The translations under genes and the position numbers were made by a program. A DNA stretch of 64,000 bases from Novimethylophilus kurashikiensis (lineage in GTDB: Bacteria > Pseudomonadota > Gammaproteobacteria > Burkholderiales > Methylophilaceae): contig NZ_BDOQ01000003.1 in the NCBI RefSeq assembly GCF_003112435.1, positions 310,001 to 374,000 on the forward strand. The letters are read 5' to 3'. This document shows positions 37,751 through 46,701 of this stretch, piece after piece. The notes under the pieces were generated by a model, which did no database searches, was not told the origin of the DNA, and worked only from the letters and a program-made list of their open reading frames with translations. How positions within the stretch are numbered: position 1 is the stretch's first letter; the number at the start of each line of letters is the position of its first letter.

Positions 37751-39373
37751 TCAGTGAGCACCGCCAGCATCGACGGGTTGCGCGGAACGCACCGGCCGCG
37801 CCAACCAGACAATCCCCACCAGCAGCACGCAGATCATGGCCGAGACGTAAAAGATATCGTCAGCCGAACGCATGAACGCCTGCTGGTTGATCATCTGGTT
37901 GAGTTGTGCCGTCGCTTGGCCCGCCGTCAGGCCGGATTGCTGGAGCTGATCGAGCACCTGCGTGCTTTCCGGGGAAAACGGCGTGATATGTTCAATAAGC
38001 TGGGCATGATGCAGGCTGGCACGGTTATCCCATACCGTGGTGGAGATCGACGTGCCGAACGCCCCAGCCGTAATACGCATGAAGTTCGACAGCCCCGAGG
38101 CTGCGGGAATCTGGTGATGGTCCATGCCCGAGAGCGTCATGCTCACCAGCGGAATGAAGAAAAACGCCATCGACACCCCTTGCAGCAAGGTCGGAATCAG
38201 CAAGGTCTCGACGTCGCTCTGCGGGGTAAAGCGCGAGCGCATCCAGAACACCACGGCGAACACCAGGAATGCTACCGTCGTGAGCAAGCGCGGATCGTAC
38301 TTGTTGACGTTCTTGCCCACCCACGGCGAGAACAACAAGGCCAGCAGGCCGACCGGCGCCGTCACCAGTCCCGCCCAAGTCGCCGTGTAGCCCATGTATT
38401 GCTGCAGCCACAACGGCAGCAGCACCACGTTGCCGAAGAATACGCCGTAGCCGAGCGCCAGGCCGATGACACCCACCGTGAAATTGCGTCGCGCAAACAG
38501 TTTCAGGTCGACCACCGGATGATCTTCCGTCAACTCCCAGATGAGGAACACGACGAAGCTCACCAGCGCGGTCGCCGTCAGCCCCAAGATCAACGGCGAC
38601 TCGAACCAGTCCAGTTCCTTGCCTTTGTCGAGCGCGATCTGCAAGGTGCCGACCCAGACCACCAGCAAGGCCAACCCTACCTTGTCTACCGGCAATTTGC
38701 GTTTGGGCGTCTCGCGCCGATGATAAATTGCCCAGGTCACCCAGGCCGCCCCGATGCCTACCGGGATATTGATATAGAAGATCCACGGCCAGGAAAAATT
38801 GTCCGTGATGTAGCCACCCAGCAACGGCCCCATGATAGGCGCGACCAGCGTTGTCAACGACCACATGGCGAGCGCCGTCCCGCTCTTGTGTTGGGGATAG
38901 CTCGACAATAGCAGCGATTGCGACAGCGGGATCATCGGCCCTGCCACTGCGCCCTGGATCACGCGGAACAGAATGAGCATCTCGATGGAAGGCGCCAATC
39001 CGCACAGCAGCGAGGCGAACACGAACAGCAGGATGGAGGTCACGAAGAGTCTGACCGCACCGAATCGCAGGGTGAGCCAGCCGGTCAGCGGGATTGAAAT
39101 CGCGTTCGCCACCGCGAACGAGGTAATCACCCAGGTGGCTTGATTCGGCGCCACACCCAGGTTGCCTGCAATCGCCGGGAGCGAGACGTTGGCAATGGAG
39201 GTGTCCAGCACGTTCATGAAGGTCGCCAACGACAAGGCAACCGTTCCCAGCGCCAGGCAACCGCCGGCCAATGGTGCAGGGGCCTTGCGTTGGGGAACAG
39301 CAGTGGATTCGCTATCGAGCAAGTCCTCGACGGCGAGACCTTCCTGCGCTGATTTAGATTCGGCTGAGGCCAT
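37751..39373 (-). CDS. emrB: DHA2-family multidrug efflux MFS transporter (EmrB-like)
   Basis: 540 residues with about 14 transmembrane helices. Motif C-like FRVIQGAVAGPMIPLSQSLL, LDTSIANVSLPAIAGNLGV in TM1 and the family motif GGYITDNFSWPWIFYINIP identify DHA2/EmrB. It should export lipophilic compounds by proton antiport with EmrA and the outer-membrane factor upstream. It overlaps emrA by 20 bases. Confidence 0.94.
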   Translation of the reverse strand: MASAESKSAQEGLAVEDLLDSESTAVPQRKAPAPLAGGCLALGTVALSLATFMNVLDTSIANVSLPAIAGNLGVAPNQATWVITSFAVANAISIPLTGWLTLRFGAVRLFVTSILLFVFASLLCGLAPSIEMLILFRVIQGAVAGPMIPLSQSLLLSSYPQHKSGTALAMWSLTTLVAPIMGPLLGGYITDNFSWPWIFYINIPVGIGAAWVTWAIYHRRETPKRKLPVDKVGLALLVVWVGTLQIALDKGKELDWFESPLILGLTATALVSFVVFLIWELTEDHPVVDLKLFARRNFTVGVIGLALGYGVFFGNVVLLPLWLQQYMGYTATWAGLVTAPVGLLALLFSPWVGKNVNKYDPRLLTTVAFLVFAVVFWMRSRFTPQSDVETLLIPTLLQGVSMAFFFIPLVSMTLSGMDHHQIPAASGLSNFMRITAGAFGTSISTTVWDNRASLHHAQLIEHITPFSPESTQVLDQLQQSGLTAGQATAQLNQMINQQAFMRSADDIFYVSAMICVLLVGIVWLARPVRSAQPVDAGGAH

Positions 39374-40631
39374 GCTTTTTCTGCGGGACAGTCTTCACTT
39401 GAGCGCCGCGTTTGGCCGTATCGACCTTGCCGTTGTTATTGGCCGCGATGATGCGATTGACCAAGGCGTCGGCTGCTTCTGCCTGTACATCCAGCTGAGT
39501 CGTCGATTGCACTGGCGATGTACGCACGGCGTTGGCGAGCAAGGGGCCGCTGGCGTCGCGGATCTCGACTTCGGCTTCCATGGATAGACCGACGCGCAAG
39601 GGGTTCTGTTTCAGCTGTGCAGGATCGAGTGCGATACGCACCGGCACGCGCTGCACCACCTTGATCCAATTGCCAGTGGCGTTCTGGGCAGGCAGCAGCG
39701 AGAACGCCGCTCCGGTGCCGGCACCCAGCCCTACCACACGGCCACGGTATTCCACCTTACCGCCGTAAATATCCGCATGCAGTACGACCGGCTGGCCGAT
39801 GCGCATGTTGCGCAGCTGGTTTTCCTTGAAGTTGGCATCGACCCACACGTCGCCGAGCGGAATCACCGTCATGAGCGGTACCCCCGGCTGGATACGCTGT
39901 CCTACCTGTACGCCGCGCTTGGCGACTTGGCCCGCGATAGGCGCGACGATGTCGCAGCGGACTCGGGCCAGATACGCCTCGCGCACCCGTGCTGCCGCTT
40001 GCTGCACGCCGGGATGGTTCTCGACTGTCGTACCCTCGGTCAACGCACGACTGGAGGAAAGTTGCTCCTGTGCACCTGCCAGATTCGACCGTGCCGCAGC
40101 TAATTCATTGACGGCATTGGTCACGGCTGTTTGAGCATGCTGGAGTTCCTCGCGCGATACTGCGCCGGTTGCCACCAGTTTTTCACGCCGCGCCAAGTCT
40201 TCGCGGGTCTTGTCCAAGTCAGCCTGTGCACTGGCGATCTGCGACTTACGTTCGGCCATGACAGCGCTCAAGGCTTCGTTATTGGCAAACAGGGTCCGCG
40301 CCTGCCGTACCGCCTGCCCAAGCTGCGCCTCGGCCTGGCCCAGGGCGACATCAGCATCCGTAGGATCTAGTCGTACCATGACCTTGCCGGCTGGGACGAA
40401 ATCCGTGTCCTCGGCATTGATGGCGACCACCGTGCCGCTGATTTGCGACGTGATCTGCACAATGTTTCCCGCCACGTAGGCGTTGTCTGTTGATTCGTAG
40501 TTACGCGACTCTAGGTACCACCACGCGAACCACGCCAAGCCGACGACGGCGACGACGATGCCGACGATGGTCAGCAGGCGGCGTCGCAGGCCGTTACCGT
40601 TGGAGGGTGTCTGTTCTTGTGCTTCACTCAT
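39354..40631 (-). CDS. emrA: Membrane fusion protein of drug efflux (EmrA-like)
   Basis: 425 residues: cytoplasmic tail, one transmembrane helix (LLTIVGIVVAVVGLAWFAWW), a lipoyl half (TDNAYVAGNIVQITSQISG), a long coiled-coil hairpin (about residues 105-200) and the HlyD_D23 barrel (RCDIVAPIAGQVAKRGVQVG). It bridges EmrB and the outer-membrane channel. The start overlaps the OMF stop by eight bases. Confidence 0.94.
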   Translation of the reverse strand: MSEAQEQTPSNGNGLRRRLLTIVGIVVAVVGLAWFAWWYLESRNYESTDNAYVAGNIVQITSQISGTVVAINAEDTDFVPAGKVMVRLDPTDADVALGQAEAQLGQAVRQARTLFANNEALSAVMAERKSQIASAQADLDKTREDLARREKLVATGAVSREELQHAQTAVTNAVNELAAARSNLAGAQEQLSSSRALTEGTTVENHPGVQQAAARVREAYLARVRCDIVAPIAGQVAKRGVQVGQRIQPGVPLMTVIPLGDVWVDANFKENQLRNMRIGQPVVLHADIYGGKVEYRGRVVGLGAGTGAAFSLLPAQNATGNWIKVVQRVPVRIALDPAQLKQNPLRVGLSMEAEVEIRDASGPLLANAVRTSPVQSTTQLDVQAEAADALVNRIIAANNNGKVDTAKRGAQVKTVPQKKHGLSRI

Positions 40632-42069
40632 GGCGTTCGCTCGTACTGGCTTGGTTGAAGGGAGGATGGTCGTAACCGCCGCCCAGGCTCTTGACCAGGG
40701 CGATACTGAGGTCGGTGAGCCTGGCGTTCAAATCGGCATTTCTGGCACGTTCCCGCACCACGGCGTCCGATGCCGTGAGCACAGTGAGATAGTTGGATAT
40801 TCCGGCTTCGTACCGCTGCATAGCGAGTTGGTATGCCGATTCGGCAGCTGTTAACGCTTGTCGCTGCGACTCGATTTGCTTGCGCACGGACTGCACCGAG
40901 GTTACTTGGTCTGCCACGTCGTGCACGGCTTCGATCAAGGTCTGGTTGTAACTGGCAACCGCCAGATCGTAATCGACGTTCTTGCCCTTGAGATTGGCAC
41001 GCAGCCGTCCCGCATCGAATATCGGCAAGTGCACGGCGGGTCCGACGCCAGCTAGCGTACTGCCTAGTTCGACGAATTTAGACAGGCCGAACGACGATAA
41101 TCCGACAAAGGCCGATAGGCTGATGTTGGGATAGAACTCTGCCTTGGCCGAGGCGATATCGGCTTCCGCAGCATCCACACGCAATCGCGCGGCTGCCAAA
41201 TCAGGCCGCCTACCGATGAGGTCTGCCGGGATCGCGGTTGGCTCGGCCTGGATTTCGCGTTGTGTCAGCAAAGGCTTGAGCGATTTCAATGTGTCGGCGT
41301 CTTGTGCGGTCAAGGCTGCCAACGCGTTGCGGGCCAATCCGATTTTTTCATCCAGCGTTTCGACCTGCTCACGCGCCGCCGCCACCTGGCTTTCACCCTG
41401 GCGCAACTCCAAGTTGGTATCGAGGCCGTTTTCCACGCGCTGGCGAATCAAGGAGAACTCCTGCTCGCGCTGTTTCAGCGCCTGCTGGGCCAGAACCTGT
41501 TGGGCCAAACCGTTAGAGAGCTGGTTGTAGGCACGTGCAACAGCGGTTGTCAGCAGCAACTTGGCTGCGGCTTGTTCCGCCTTCGCAGCTTCGACTTGCG
41601 ATAACGCCGATTGCAAGGCACTGCGATTGCGCCCCCAGAAATCCAGATCCCAGGCGGCGTTAATCGATCCGTCGGCAATTGTCTGCCATGAGCCGCCATA
41701 GGGGGGCGGATAGAAGGCATTCTCCGACAAACGCTGGCGGCTTACGTTGACGTTACCCGTGACTTGGGGCTTCAGCACTGACTCTGCGGCACTGGCATAG
41801 GCCGTTGCCTTATCCACGCGTTTGGCGGCCTGGATCAGGCTCGGGTTCTCTTGCAACGCCAACTGCATCAGGTGATCCAGTTGAGGATCGTTCCAGGCGC
41901 GCCACCAATCCTCACTGGGCCATTGCGCAAACTGTCCGGCTTTGGCACCTAACGGCGCAGGATCACGCAACACCTGATCGTGCTGGATCCCGGCCGGGCT
42001 GACACACCCCGCCAAGGAGGCGAGCATCAGCCAACCCAATAGCCTAGCGGGTTGGGCGCCGTCACTCAC
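40624..42069 (-). CDS. Outer-membrane efflux lipoprotein (NodT family)
   Basis: 481 residues from GTG 42069, with GAGGAGG nine bases upstream inside marR; an ATG at 42087 is the alternative. A lipobox LASLAGC gives a lipid-modified N-terminus. Two OEP repeats follow (residues about 60-250 and 270-460; NPSLIQAAKRVDKATAYA, GRRPDLAAARLRVDAAEADI). It is the TolC-like channel for EmrAB. The open frame further upstream to 42180 runs through marR and is not used. Confidence 0.93.
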   Translation of the reverse strand: MSDGAQPARLLGWLMLASLAGCVSPAGIQHDQVLRDPAPLGAKAGQFAQWPSEDWWRAWNDPQLDHLMQLALQENPSLIQAAKRVDKATAYASAAESVLKPQVTGNVNVSRQRLSENAFYPPPYGGSWQTIADGSINAAWDLDFWGRNRSALQSALSQVEAAKAEQAAAKLLLTTAVARAYNQLSNGLAQQVLAQQALKQREQEFSLIRQRVENGLDTNLELRQGESQVAAAREQVETLDEKIGLARNALAALTAQDADTLKSLKPLLTQREIQAEPTAIPADLIGRRPDLAAARLRVDAAEADIASAKAEFYPNISLSAFVGLSSFGLSKFVELGSTLAGVGPAVHLPIFDAGRLRANLKGKNVDYDLAVASYNQTLIEAVHDVADQVTSVQSVRKQIESQRQALTAAESAYQLAMQRYEAGISNYLTVLTASDAVVRERARNADLNARLTDLSIALVKSLGGGYDHPPFNQASTSERHE

Positions 42070-42553
42070 CCTTGGCGCCCTCCTCATTGGCCGTGAGCTT
42101 GCGCAATAAGCGTTTAAGCTCGGTGAATTCTGCCTGGCTGAAATCGCGCAAGTGGAGATTGAGCGACTCTGCCGTGACATAAGGGATACGCCCAGCCAGC
42201 GTCTTGCCGGTTTCGGTCAATACGAGATTGATGATGCGGCGATCGTCTGCGCTACGTTGACGCTCCAGCAAACCTTTGGCTTCCAGACGATCCAGCATGC
42301 GAGTTGTTGTGCTGGTGTCTACGCCAAGACATCGGGAAAGCTCGGCCGCCGTCTGGGCTTTGCACTGATCCAGAAGCAGCAGCGGAATCCATTGCTGTGC
42401 AGTGAGATCAAGCTCCACCATGCGGGCATCGATGGTGCGATGCATCGCTAGCTGGGCTTGGCGAATGAGGTAGCCGATAGATTCTTCCATGACGTAATGG
42501 GAACCGTCGTAGAAGGCAACCTGATCTGCTTTAGGTGTGTTGGATGTCGTCAT
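42062..42553 (-). CDS. MarR-family regulator of the efflux operon
   Basis: 163 residues with a winged helix: TAAELSRCLGVDTSTTTRML (recognition helix) and LERQRSADDRRIINLVLT (wing with DxRxx). First gene of the four-gene operon, so it should autorepress it and release on ligand binding. A dyad upstream could be its operator. Confidence 0.92.
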   Translation of the reverse strand: MTTSNTPKADQVAFYDGSHYVMEESIGYLIRQAQLAMHRTIDARMVELDLTAQQWIPLLLLDQCKAQTAAELSRCLGVDTSTTTRMLDRLEAKGLLERQRSADDRRIINLVLTETGKTLAGRIPYVTAESLNLHLRDFSQAEFTELKRLLRKLTANEEGAKGE

Positions 42554-42563
42554 AGATAAATAT

Positions 42564-42579
42564 TACTGCACATGCAGCA
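42564..42579. promoter_or_regulatory. Possible MarR operator
   Basis: CTGCA and TGCAG arms (42566-42570 and 42573-42577) separated by two bases lie 11 bases before the marR ATG; a TAATAT box overlaps the region on the minus strand. The position fits autorepression. Confidence 0.4.
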
Positions 42580-42663
42580 ATTGCGTCTACAACAAATTAA
42601 CAAGGGAACAGGCCGGAAGTTTATCGGCCTGGGGATGAGGGGGGAGGATTATGAAGGAAAAGC

Positions 42664-43113
42664 TTAAACGCGGCCGCGCCAGGCGCCGGTTTCCGAGCCC
42701 CGCGACTCGAGCAACGCCTTGTATCGCCTTAGATCGCCCTCCACTCGCCGCGACACCATGCCGAGCGCATCACCTATGTTTTCGACAAAGCCCTGCGGAT
42801 CGTAGTCAAGATGCAGCATGACCCGGGTTTTATCGGTTCCGGCACTTTCGAAGCTAACCATGCCGTCATTGGTCGCACCGGAAGTGCTATGCCAAGCGAT
42901 GCGGCGATCGGGCACCTGCTCGGTGATTTCGGCGTCCCATTCCGTCTCCTTGCCGGCAATATCGGCACGCCAGTGCAAATGGGTATTATCGAGTTGACGG
43001 ACCTCCGTAATGCCTTCCATGAAGGCCGGAAAATCCTCGAATTGGGTCCATTGGTTGTAAGCCACCTGAACCGGAACATTCACTTCGATGGTTTTATCGA
43101 CGGTAGACATCAT
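42664..43113 (-). CDS. SRPBCC-family (polyketide cyclase/dehydrase-like) protein
   Basis: 149 residues; starts at the double ATG 43113/43110 right after GGAGG. The START/Bet v1-like pattern is TIEVNVPVQVAYNQWTQFED at the N-terminus and DKTRVMLHLDYDPQGFVENI in the later strands. Such proteins bind hydrophobic ligands; function is unknown. It is divergent from the topoisomerase IB gene and often accompanies stress genes. Confidence 0.8.
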   Translation of the reverse strand: MMSTVDKTIEVNVPVQVAYNQWTQFEDFPAFMEGITEVRQLDNTHLHWRADIAGKETEWDAEITEQVPDRRIAWHSTSGATNDGMVSFESAGTDKTRVMLHLDYDPQGFVENIGDALGMVSRRVEGDLRRYKALLESRGSETGAWRGRV

Positions 43114-43273
43114 GCCCTCCTGTTCGTTAAACGGTGTAAGACCGAAATGAACAAAACGCGCCGGAGCGCGTGATACCAACATTACATACTTCGCAGCGAA
43201 ACTCTGTTCGGTAACTGACCCTGGTACTAAAACAGTATGTGATGGCGAACAGTGGAAACCGATGTTTTGATGC

Positions 43274-44362
43274 ATGGTCAGGCTGAACCTACCCGTGCTT
43301 AAAGACGTCATGAACCAGCCTGAGGAATTGCCCGTCATCCCCGAGGGATTAGTCTATGTGCATGACGACATGCCCGGTATCACGCGCAAGAAACGCGGCA
43401 AGGCCTTCGTTTATCTCCTCCCGGACGGAAGTCGCATCACTGACGAGGCCGAATTGGCCCGTATCCGCAAGCTCGCCATTCCCCCCGCCTATGGGGAGGT
43501 GTGGATTTGCCCAGTCGAGAACGGTCATCTCCAGGCGACGGCGCGGGATGCCCGGGGACGCAAGCAGTACGTCTACCATCCAGACTGGCGGCAACATCGC
43601 GACGAAACCAAGTTCGACCGTATGCTGGAATTCGGCCATGCGCTGCCGGAGATACGAACGCGGATCAAGCAGGACCTGGATGCCTCTACAGGCAGCCAGG
43701 TCACGCGGCAAATTGTCATTGCCACTGTTGTCTCGCTATTGGATAGAACCTTGATCCGAATTGGCAACGATGAATATGCGCGGTCGAACGGCACCTATGG
43801 ATTGACGACCTTGAGAAAGCGGCATGTCAAGTTGGAAGGCAGCCGTCTGCGCCTCCATTTCAAAGGCAAGAGCGGCGTCGTGCATGAAGTATCGCTGCAA
43901 GATCGGCGAATTGCTCGCATCCTGAAAAAATGCCAAACATTGCCGGGGCAGGAATTGTTCAAATACCTGGACGACGATGGCACGCTGCACAGCATCGGCT
44001 CGCGCGAGGTCAACGAATACCTGCGGGAAGCCAGCGGCGGCGAGTTCACCGCGAAGGATTTCAGGACCTGGCACGCCAGTGTGCAAGCCCTGGAGTTATG
44101 GCAGCAATCCCGCACGGCCGGAGACATCTCGACCGAGACCGTTAAAAAACTCTTGAGCGAAGTGGCGAAAAGCCTGGGCAACACCGTTGCGGTCTGCCGC
44201 AAATCCTACATTCACCCTCGCGTCTTAGCGTTCATCACTGGAGAGCATATGAGTGCAGCGGATCTGTCATTGAATAGCATAGAACAGGTACCCGGACTGA
44301 CCAGCGGAGAGCAAGCTTTTTTGGCAGTGCTGGGCGCGCTCGAGTGTTCTGATTCCGTTTAG
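43274..44362 (+). CDS. Bacterial DNA topoisomerase IB
   Basis: Up to 362 residues; the start is ATG 43274 or ATG 43310 (MNQPEELPVIPEGLVYVHDD). Poxvirus-like topo IB: N-terminal domain with YVYHPDWRQHRDETKFDRM; catalytic residues in YGLTTLRKRHVKLEGS (Arg/Lys), KDFRTWHASVQAL (Arg/His) and CRKSYIHPRVL (nucleophile Tyr). It relaxes supercoils without ATP. Confidence 0.93.
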   Translation: MVRLNLPVLKDVMNQPEELPVIPEGLVYVHDDMPGITRKKRGKAFVYLLPDGSRITDEAELARIRKLAIPPAYGEVWICPVENGHLQATARDARGRKQYVYHPDWRQHRDETKFDRMLEFGHALPEIRTRIKQDLDASTGSQVTRQIVIATVVSLLDRTLIRIGNDEYARSNGTYGLTTLRKRHVKLEGSRLRLHFKGKSGVVHEVSLQDRRIARILKKCQTLPGQELFKYLDDDGTLHSIGSREVNEYLREASGGEFTAKDFRTWHASVQALELWQQSRTAGDISTETVKKLLSEVAKSLGNTVAVCRKSYIHPRVLAFITGEHMSAADLSLNSIEQVPGLTSGEQAFLAVLGALECSDSV

Positions 44363-44524
44363 GCCTTGCGGCCATCGTTATGCCATATCCCGCTTAAAAG
44401 CGGCTTGTCGGACATACATTTCTCGCTCCCCACAGTAAAACATCACTACGGGCAGCACATGGAGCAGGCTTTATCTCATGTGCTCATCCGCATTCATCCA
44501 CCATTGCCATGAAAGGAACCAGTG

Positions 44525-44800
44525 ATGACTAGCGAGAAAAAGCACAATGACCTGGAATCGATGACGAGAGAGGAGTTGTACGAAAAAGCCAAGGAAATGG
44601 ATATTCCAGGCAAATCCTCAATGAGCAAGGACGAGCTACTCAATGCATTGAAAGGATCGGAATCGCGTTCGGGTAGTTCGCACGGCAAGGACGACAGAGC
44701 CTCTTCCGGCAGCCGCAGCAACCAGTCCACCAACCAAAGCAGCAGACCAGGCTCCGGCAATAAGACACAACAAAACAAGGGCTCATCTCATCACCGCTGA
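44525..44800 (+). CDS. Small Rho-N-domain-like hydrophilic protein
   Basis: 91 residues from ATG 44525, with AAGGA nine bases upstream. Residues about 10-42 (SMTREELYEKAKEMDIPGKS) resemble the helix-extended-loop-helix of the Rho N-terminal fold; the rest is a Ser/Gly/Gln/Asn-rich, basic, probably disordered tail ending SSHHR. Such proteins are often annotated as stress or plasmid-stabilisation proteins; nucleic-acid binding is plausible but unproven. It follows topo IB by about 160 bases that hold nothing I recognise. Confidence 0.7.
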   Translation: MTSEKKHNDLESMTREELYEKAKEMDIPGKSSMSKDELLNALKGSESRSGSSHGKDDRASSGSRSNQSTNQSSRPGSGNKTQQNKGSSHHR

Positions 44801-44903
44801 TCAGCGATCTATTACCGAGTATCGCTTAGTAATAGAAACTCTTAGGGCGGAGCTTTTGCTTCGATGGCTATCGATCTCCGCCCGCTCATCCCCATCATCA
44901 GCA

Positions 44904-44930
44904 ATAAAAAAGCGGCCCGAAGGCCGCTTG
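44904..44930 (-). terminator. Terminator after the HD-GYP gene
   Basis: AAGCGGCC (44910-44917) and GGCCGCTT (44922-44929) with a four-base loop; on the minus strand it is followed by TTTTTTATT. It lies about 100 bases after the HD-GYP stop. Confidence 0.85.
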
Positions 44931-45031
44931 GAAAGAGGAGGAGATATGCATAAGAAATCGACGTTCATTAGACGCCTCGATTGTTACAAAAATATGACCC
45001 TGACGAGTGCAAACGAGACCTATGGCACCGT

Positions 45032-46222
45032 CTAACTCAATTGAAACACCTCGCTTTTGAATACATCCAGACATGCTTGAACAACATTCTGATCCAGTTG
45101 CACCGGGCTTAGCCTCTGCACTTCCGCAAACGCCGCATCCAGCCCTAAGGCTGGGCGATAGGGCCGGTGAGAAAACATCGATTCGACAATATCAGCAACC
45201 GCGATAATCCTCGCCTCGAGAATTATTTCATTCCCTAGTAGTCCACGGGGATAGCCCGAACCGTCCAACCGCTCGTGATGCTGCCACACGGCTTCTGCTA
45301 CAGGCCACGGATAGTCAATTTGTTTGAGGATGTTATAGCCGACCGTCGGATGCTCCTTTACCAGACGTTTTTCGATATCGCTTAAGGGACCTGGTTTGAC
45401 GAGGATTTCCGCAGGCACCTGGATTTTTCCTATATCGTGCACGGTCGCAGCAAGCCGCAATCCACGTATTCTTTCCTCATCAAGCCCCATGGCTTTGGCA
45501 ATGGCGACAGATAACGCCGAGACTCTTTTCTCATGCCCCGCAGTATAGGGATCACGTATCTCGACGGTATAGGCAAGCAGCTCGACGGAGTTTTCCAACA
45601 GCGTTACGACTTCCTGTGCGCGCTGCTGGTTTTCGATCAAGGCTTGTTCGTATGCAGCCCGCGTCCGTAATGATTCCACGCCATACCCGAGGTCGGCGCT
45701 CAATTGGCCGAGAAGTTTGAGCTCAGCATCGCCGAAAGCATCGGGAAACTCCGAATACACCATGAGCGCCGCGACGATTTCTCCCGAGGAAAGGGTAATG
45801 GGCAACGCAAAAGAGGATTGAAGATTATGTTTTTTAGCGCGCTCGACCCACGGCAAAAACTGAGGGCTGAGCAGCATATTGTTGTTGAATTGAATCTCCC
45901 CGGTACGGATCGCACGTCCCGAGGGCCCATTGCCCTCCGACGAAGTGCCCCAGGAAACCACGATGCCATCCAGATATGCCGTAGCCGATCCAGCACTAGC
46001 GAATACCTCGATCGATTTCTGCTCATCCAGCCGCGGAATTCCCACCCAGGCTAACGGGAACCCCTCCGCAGAAGTAATCGACTCACAGACTCCTTTATAC
46101 AGGCTCCATTCATCCTGCGCGTGAACTAAAACGCTGTTGCTTCGACTGATGACATTCAACGTCCAGTTTAACCGCTGGACCTGATGAAGAAGCGTATCGT
46201 TGGCACTACCGGGATTTTCCAT
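45032..46222 (-). CDS. GAF and HD-GYP domain protein (probable cyclic-di-GMP phosphodiesterase)
   Basis: 396 residues: N-terminal GAF-like sensor (residues about 30-185, AEGFPLAWVGIPRLDE, ALPITLSSGEIVAALMVYSE) and a complete HD-GYP domain (VEIRDPYTAGHEKRVSALSV, ATVHDIGKIQVPAEIL, EHPTVGYNILK, WQHHERLDGSGYPRGL). Metal ligands and the GYP signature are intact, so it should degrade cyclic-di-GMP. No membrane segment; a soluble signal sensor. Confidence 0.93.
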   Translation of the reverse strand: MENPGSANDTLLHQVQRLNWTLNVISRSNSVLVHAQDEWSLYKGVCESITSAEGFPLAWVGIPRLDEQKSIEVFASAGSATAYLDGIVVSWGTSSEGNGPSGRAIRTGEIQFNNNMLLSPQFLPWVERAKKHNLQSSFALPITLSSGEIVAALMVYSEFPDAFGDAELKLLGQLSADLGYGVESLRTRAAYEQALIENQQRAQEVVTLLENSVELLAYTVEIRDPYTAGHEKRVSALSVAIAKAMGLDEERIRGLRLAATVHDIGKIQVPAEILVKPGPLSDIEKRLVKEHPTVGYNILKQIDYPWPVAEAVWQHHERLDGSGYPRGLLGNEIILEARIIAVADIVESMFSHRPYRPALGLDAAFAEVQRLSPVQLDQNVVQACLDVFKSEVFQLS

Positions 46223-46376
46223 AGTTACAAAGAATTCGTAATTTGGAAGCGATAATACCTTAATAGGGGAATGGCAATGCAGCAGGCCCTAGATGGGTAA
46301 AATTTGCTGCAGCAAAATGATTTACCCGCGCCTTTACCCGGATGTCAAAAAAACCGTTCTGGAATATATAGACAAT

Positions 46377-46423
46377 AAAAAAGCCCGATAACCCTTGATA
46401 TTGCTGGATTTTCGGACTTTTTT
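46377..46423 (-). terminator. Probable original terminator of tRNA-Thr, now at the far end of the element
   Basis: AAAAAAGCCCGA (46377-46388) pairs with TCGGACTTTTTT (46412-46423) with one mismatch; read on the minus strand it ends in TTTTTTATTGTC. It lies directly outside the att repeat where the tRNA 3' flank would be in an empty site. The 23-base spacing is long, so strength is uncertain. Confidence 0.5.
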
Positions 46424-46459
46424 GGACTACTTAGGACTTAAAACTGGTGCGCTGACCGG
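46420..46459. repeat. Left attachment repeat (truncated tRNA-Thr 3' end)
   Basis: A direct repeat of 60693-60733: TTTTGGACT, a diverged seven-base stretch, then ACTTAAAACTGGTG identical, then CGCTGACCGG, which lacks one C compared with the right copy. From 46446 the bases match the 3' end of tRNA-Thr including the CCA complement, so this is the att remnant created by integration. Confidence 0.88.
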
Positions 46460-46516
46460 CATAGAAAAATGCTCCAGAAGCGTTACCGATATTAGATAAA
46501 TAATTATAAATATTAT

Positions 46517-46538
46517 TTTGTATACGGATTTGTATACG
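46517..46538. repeat. Two TTTGTATACG direct repeats inside the left end
   Basis: TTTGTATACG occurs at 46517-46526 and 46529-46538, 12 bases apart, about 60-80 bases inside the left att. The same core in several copies lies inside the right end, upstream of the integrase. Likely arm-type integrase or excisionase sites. Confidence 0.6.
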
Positions 46539-46563
46539 CTTCTTAACCCATCACCCTCAAGAC

Positions 46564-46701
46564 CTAAGACTCAATTTTGGCAGCAAAATACAACATTACC
46601 AAAATAATGGATGTGATCCACCATGGCAGCTTGCTCACTAGCATGAGTAAATTGACTGCAATTTGAAATATGCCTCGCGTAATGGGAAATACCGTGCTCA
46701 T
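46564..46701 (-). CDS. Small single-pass membrane protein of the transfer operon
   Basis: 45 residues from ATG 46701 (MSTVFPITRGIFQIAVNLLM), overlapping the stop of the upstream gene by four bases (ATGA), with a GAGGGAG site upstream. Two hydrophobic stretches (about residues 9-23 and 27-41) separated by SKLPWW suggest a hairpin or one long helix. The ATGA overlap and hydrophobicity support a real gene. Function unknown; perhaps an accessory or entry-exclusion-like protein of mobilisation. Confidence 0.6.
   Translation of the reverse strand: MSTVFPITRGIFQIAVNLLMLVSKLPWWITSIILVMLYFAAKIES

Noticed and set aside
38025..39260. 411-residue minus-strand ORF within emrB
   Set aside because: Alternative frame of the MFS transporter; Arg/Gly-rich and without membrane segments.
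44494..44778. 94-residue minus-strand Leu/Ser-rich ORF
   Set aside because: Antisense of the Rho-N-like gene, which has a good ribosome site and a domain match.
46446..46459. Possible second tRNA-Thr
   Set aside because: Only the 3' acceptor bases are present; it is an att remnant, not a tRNA gene.
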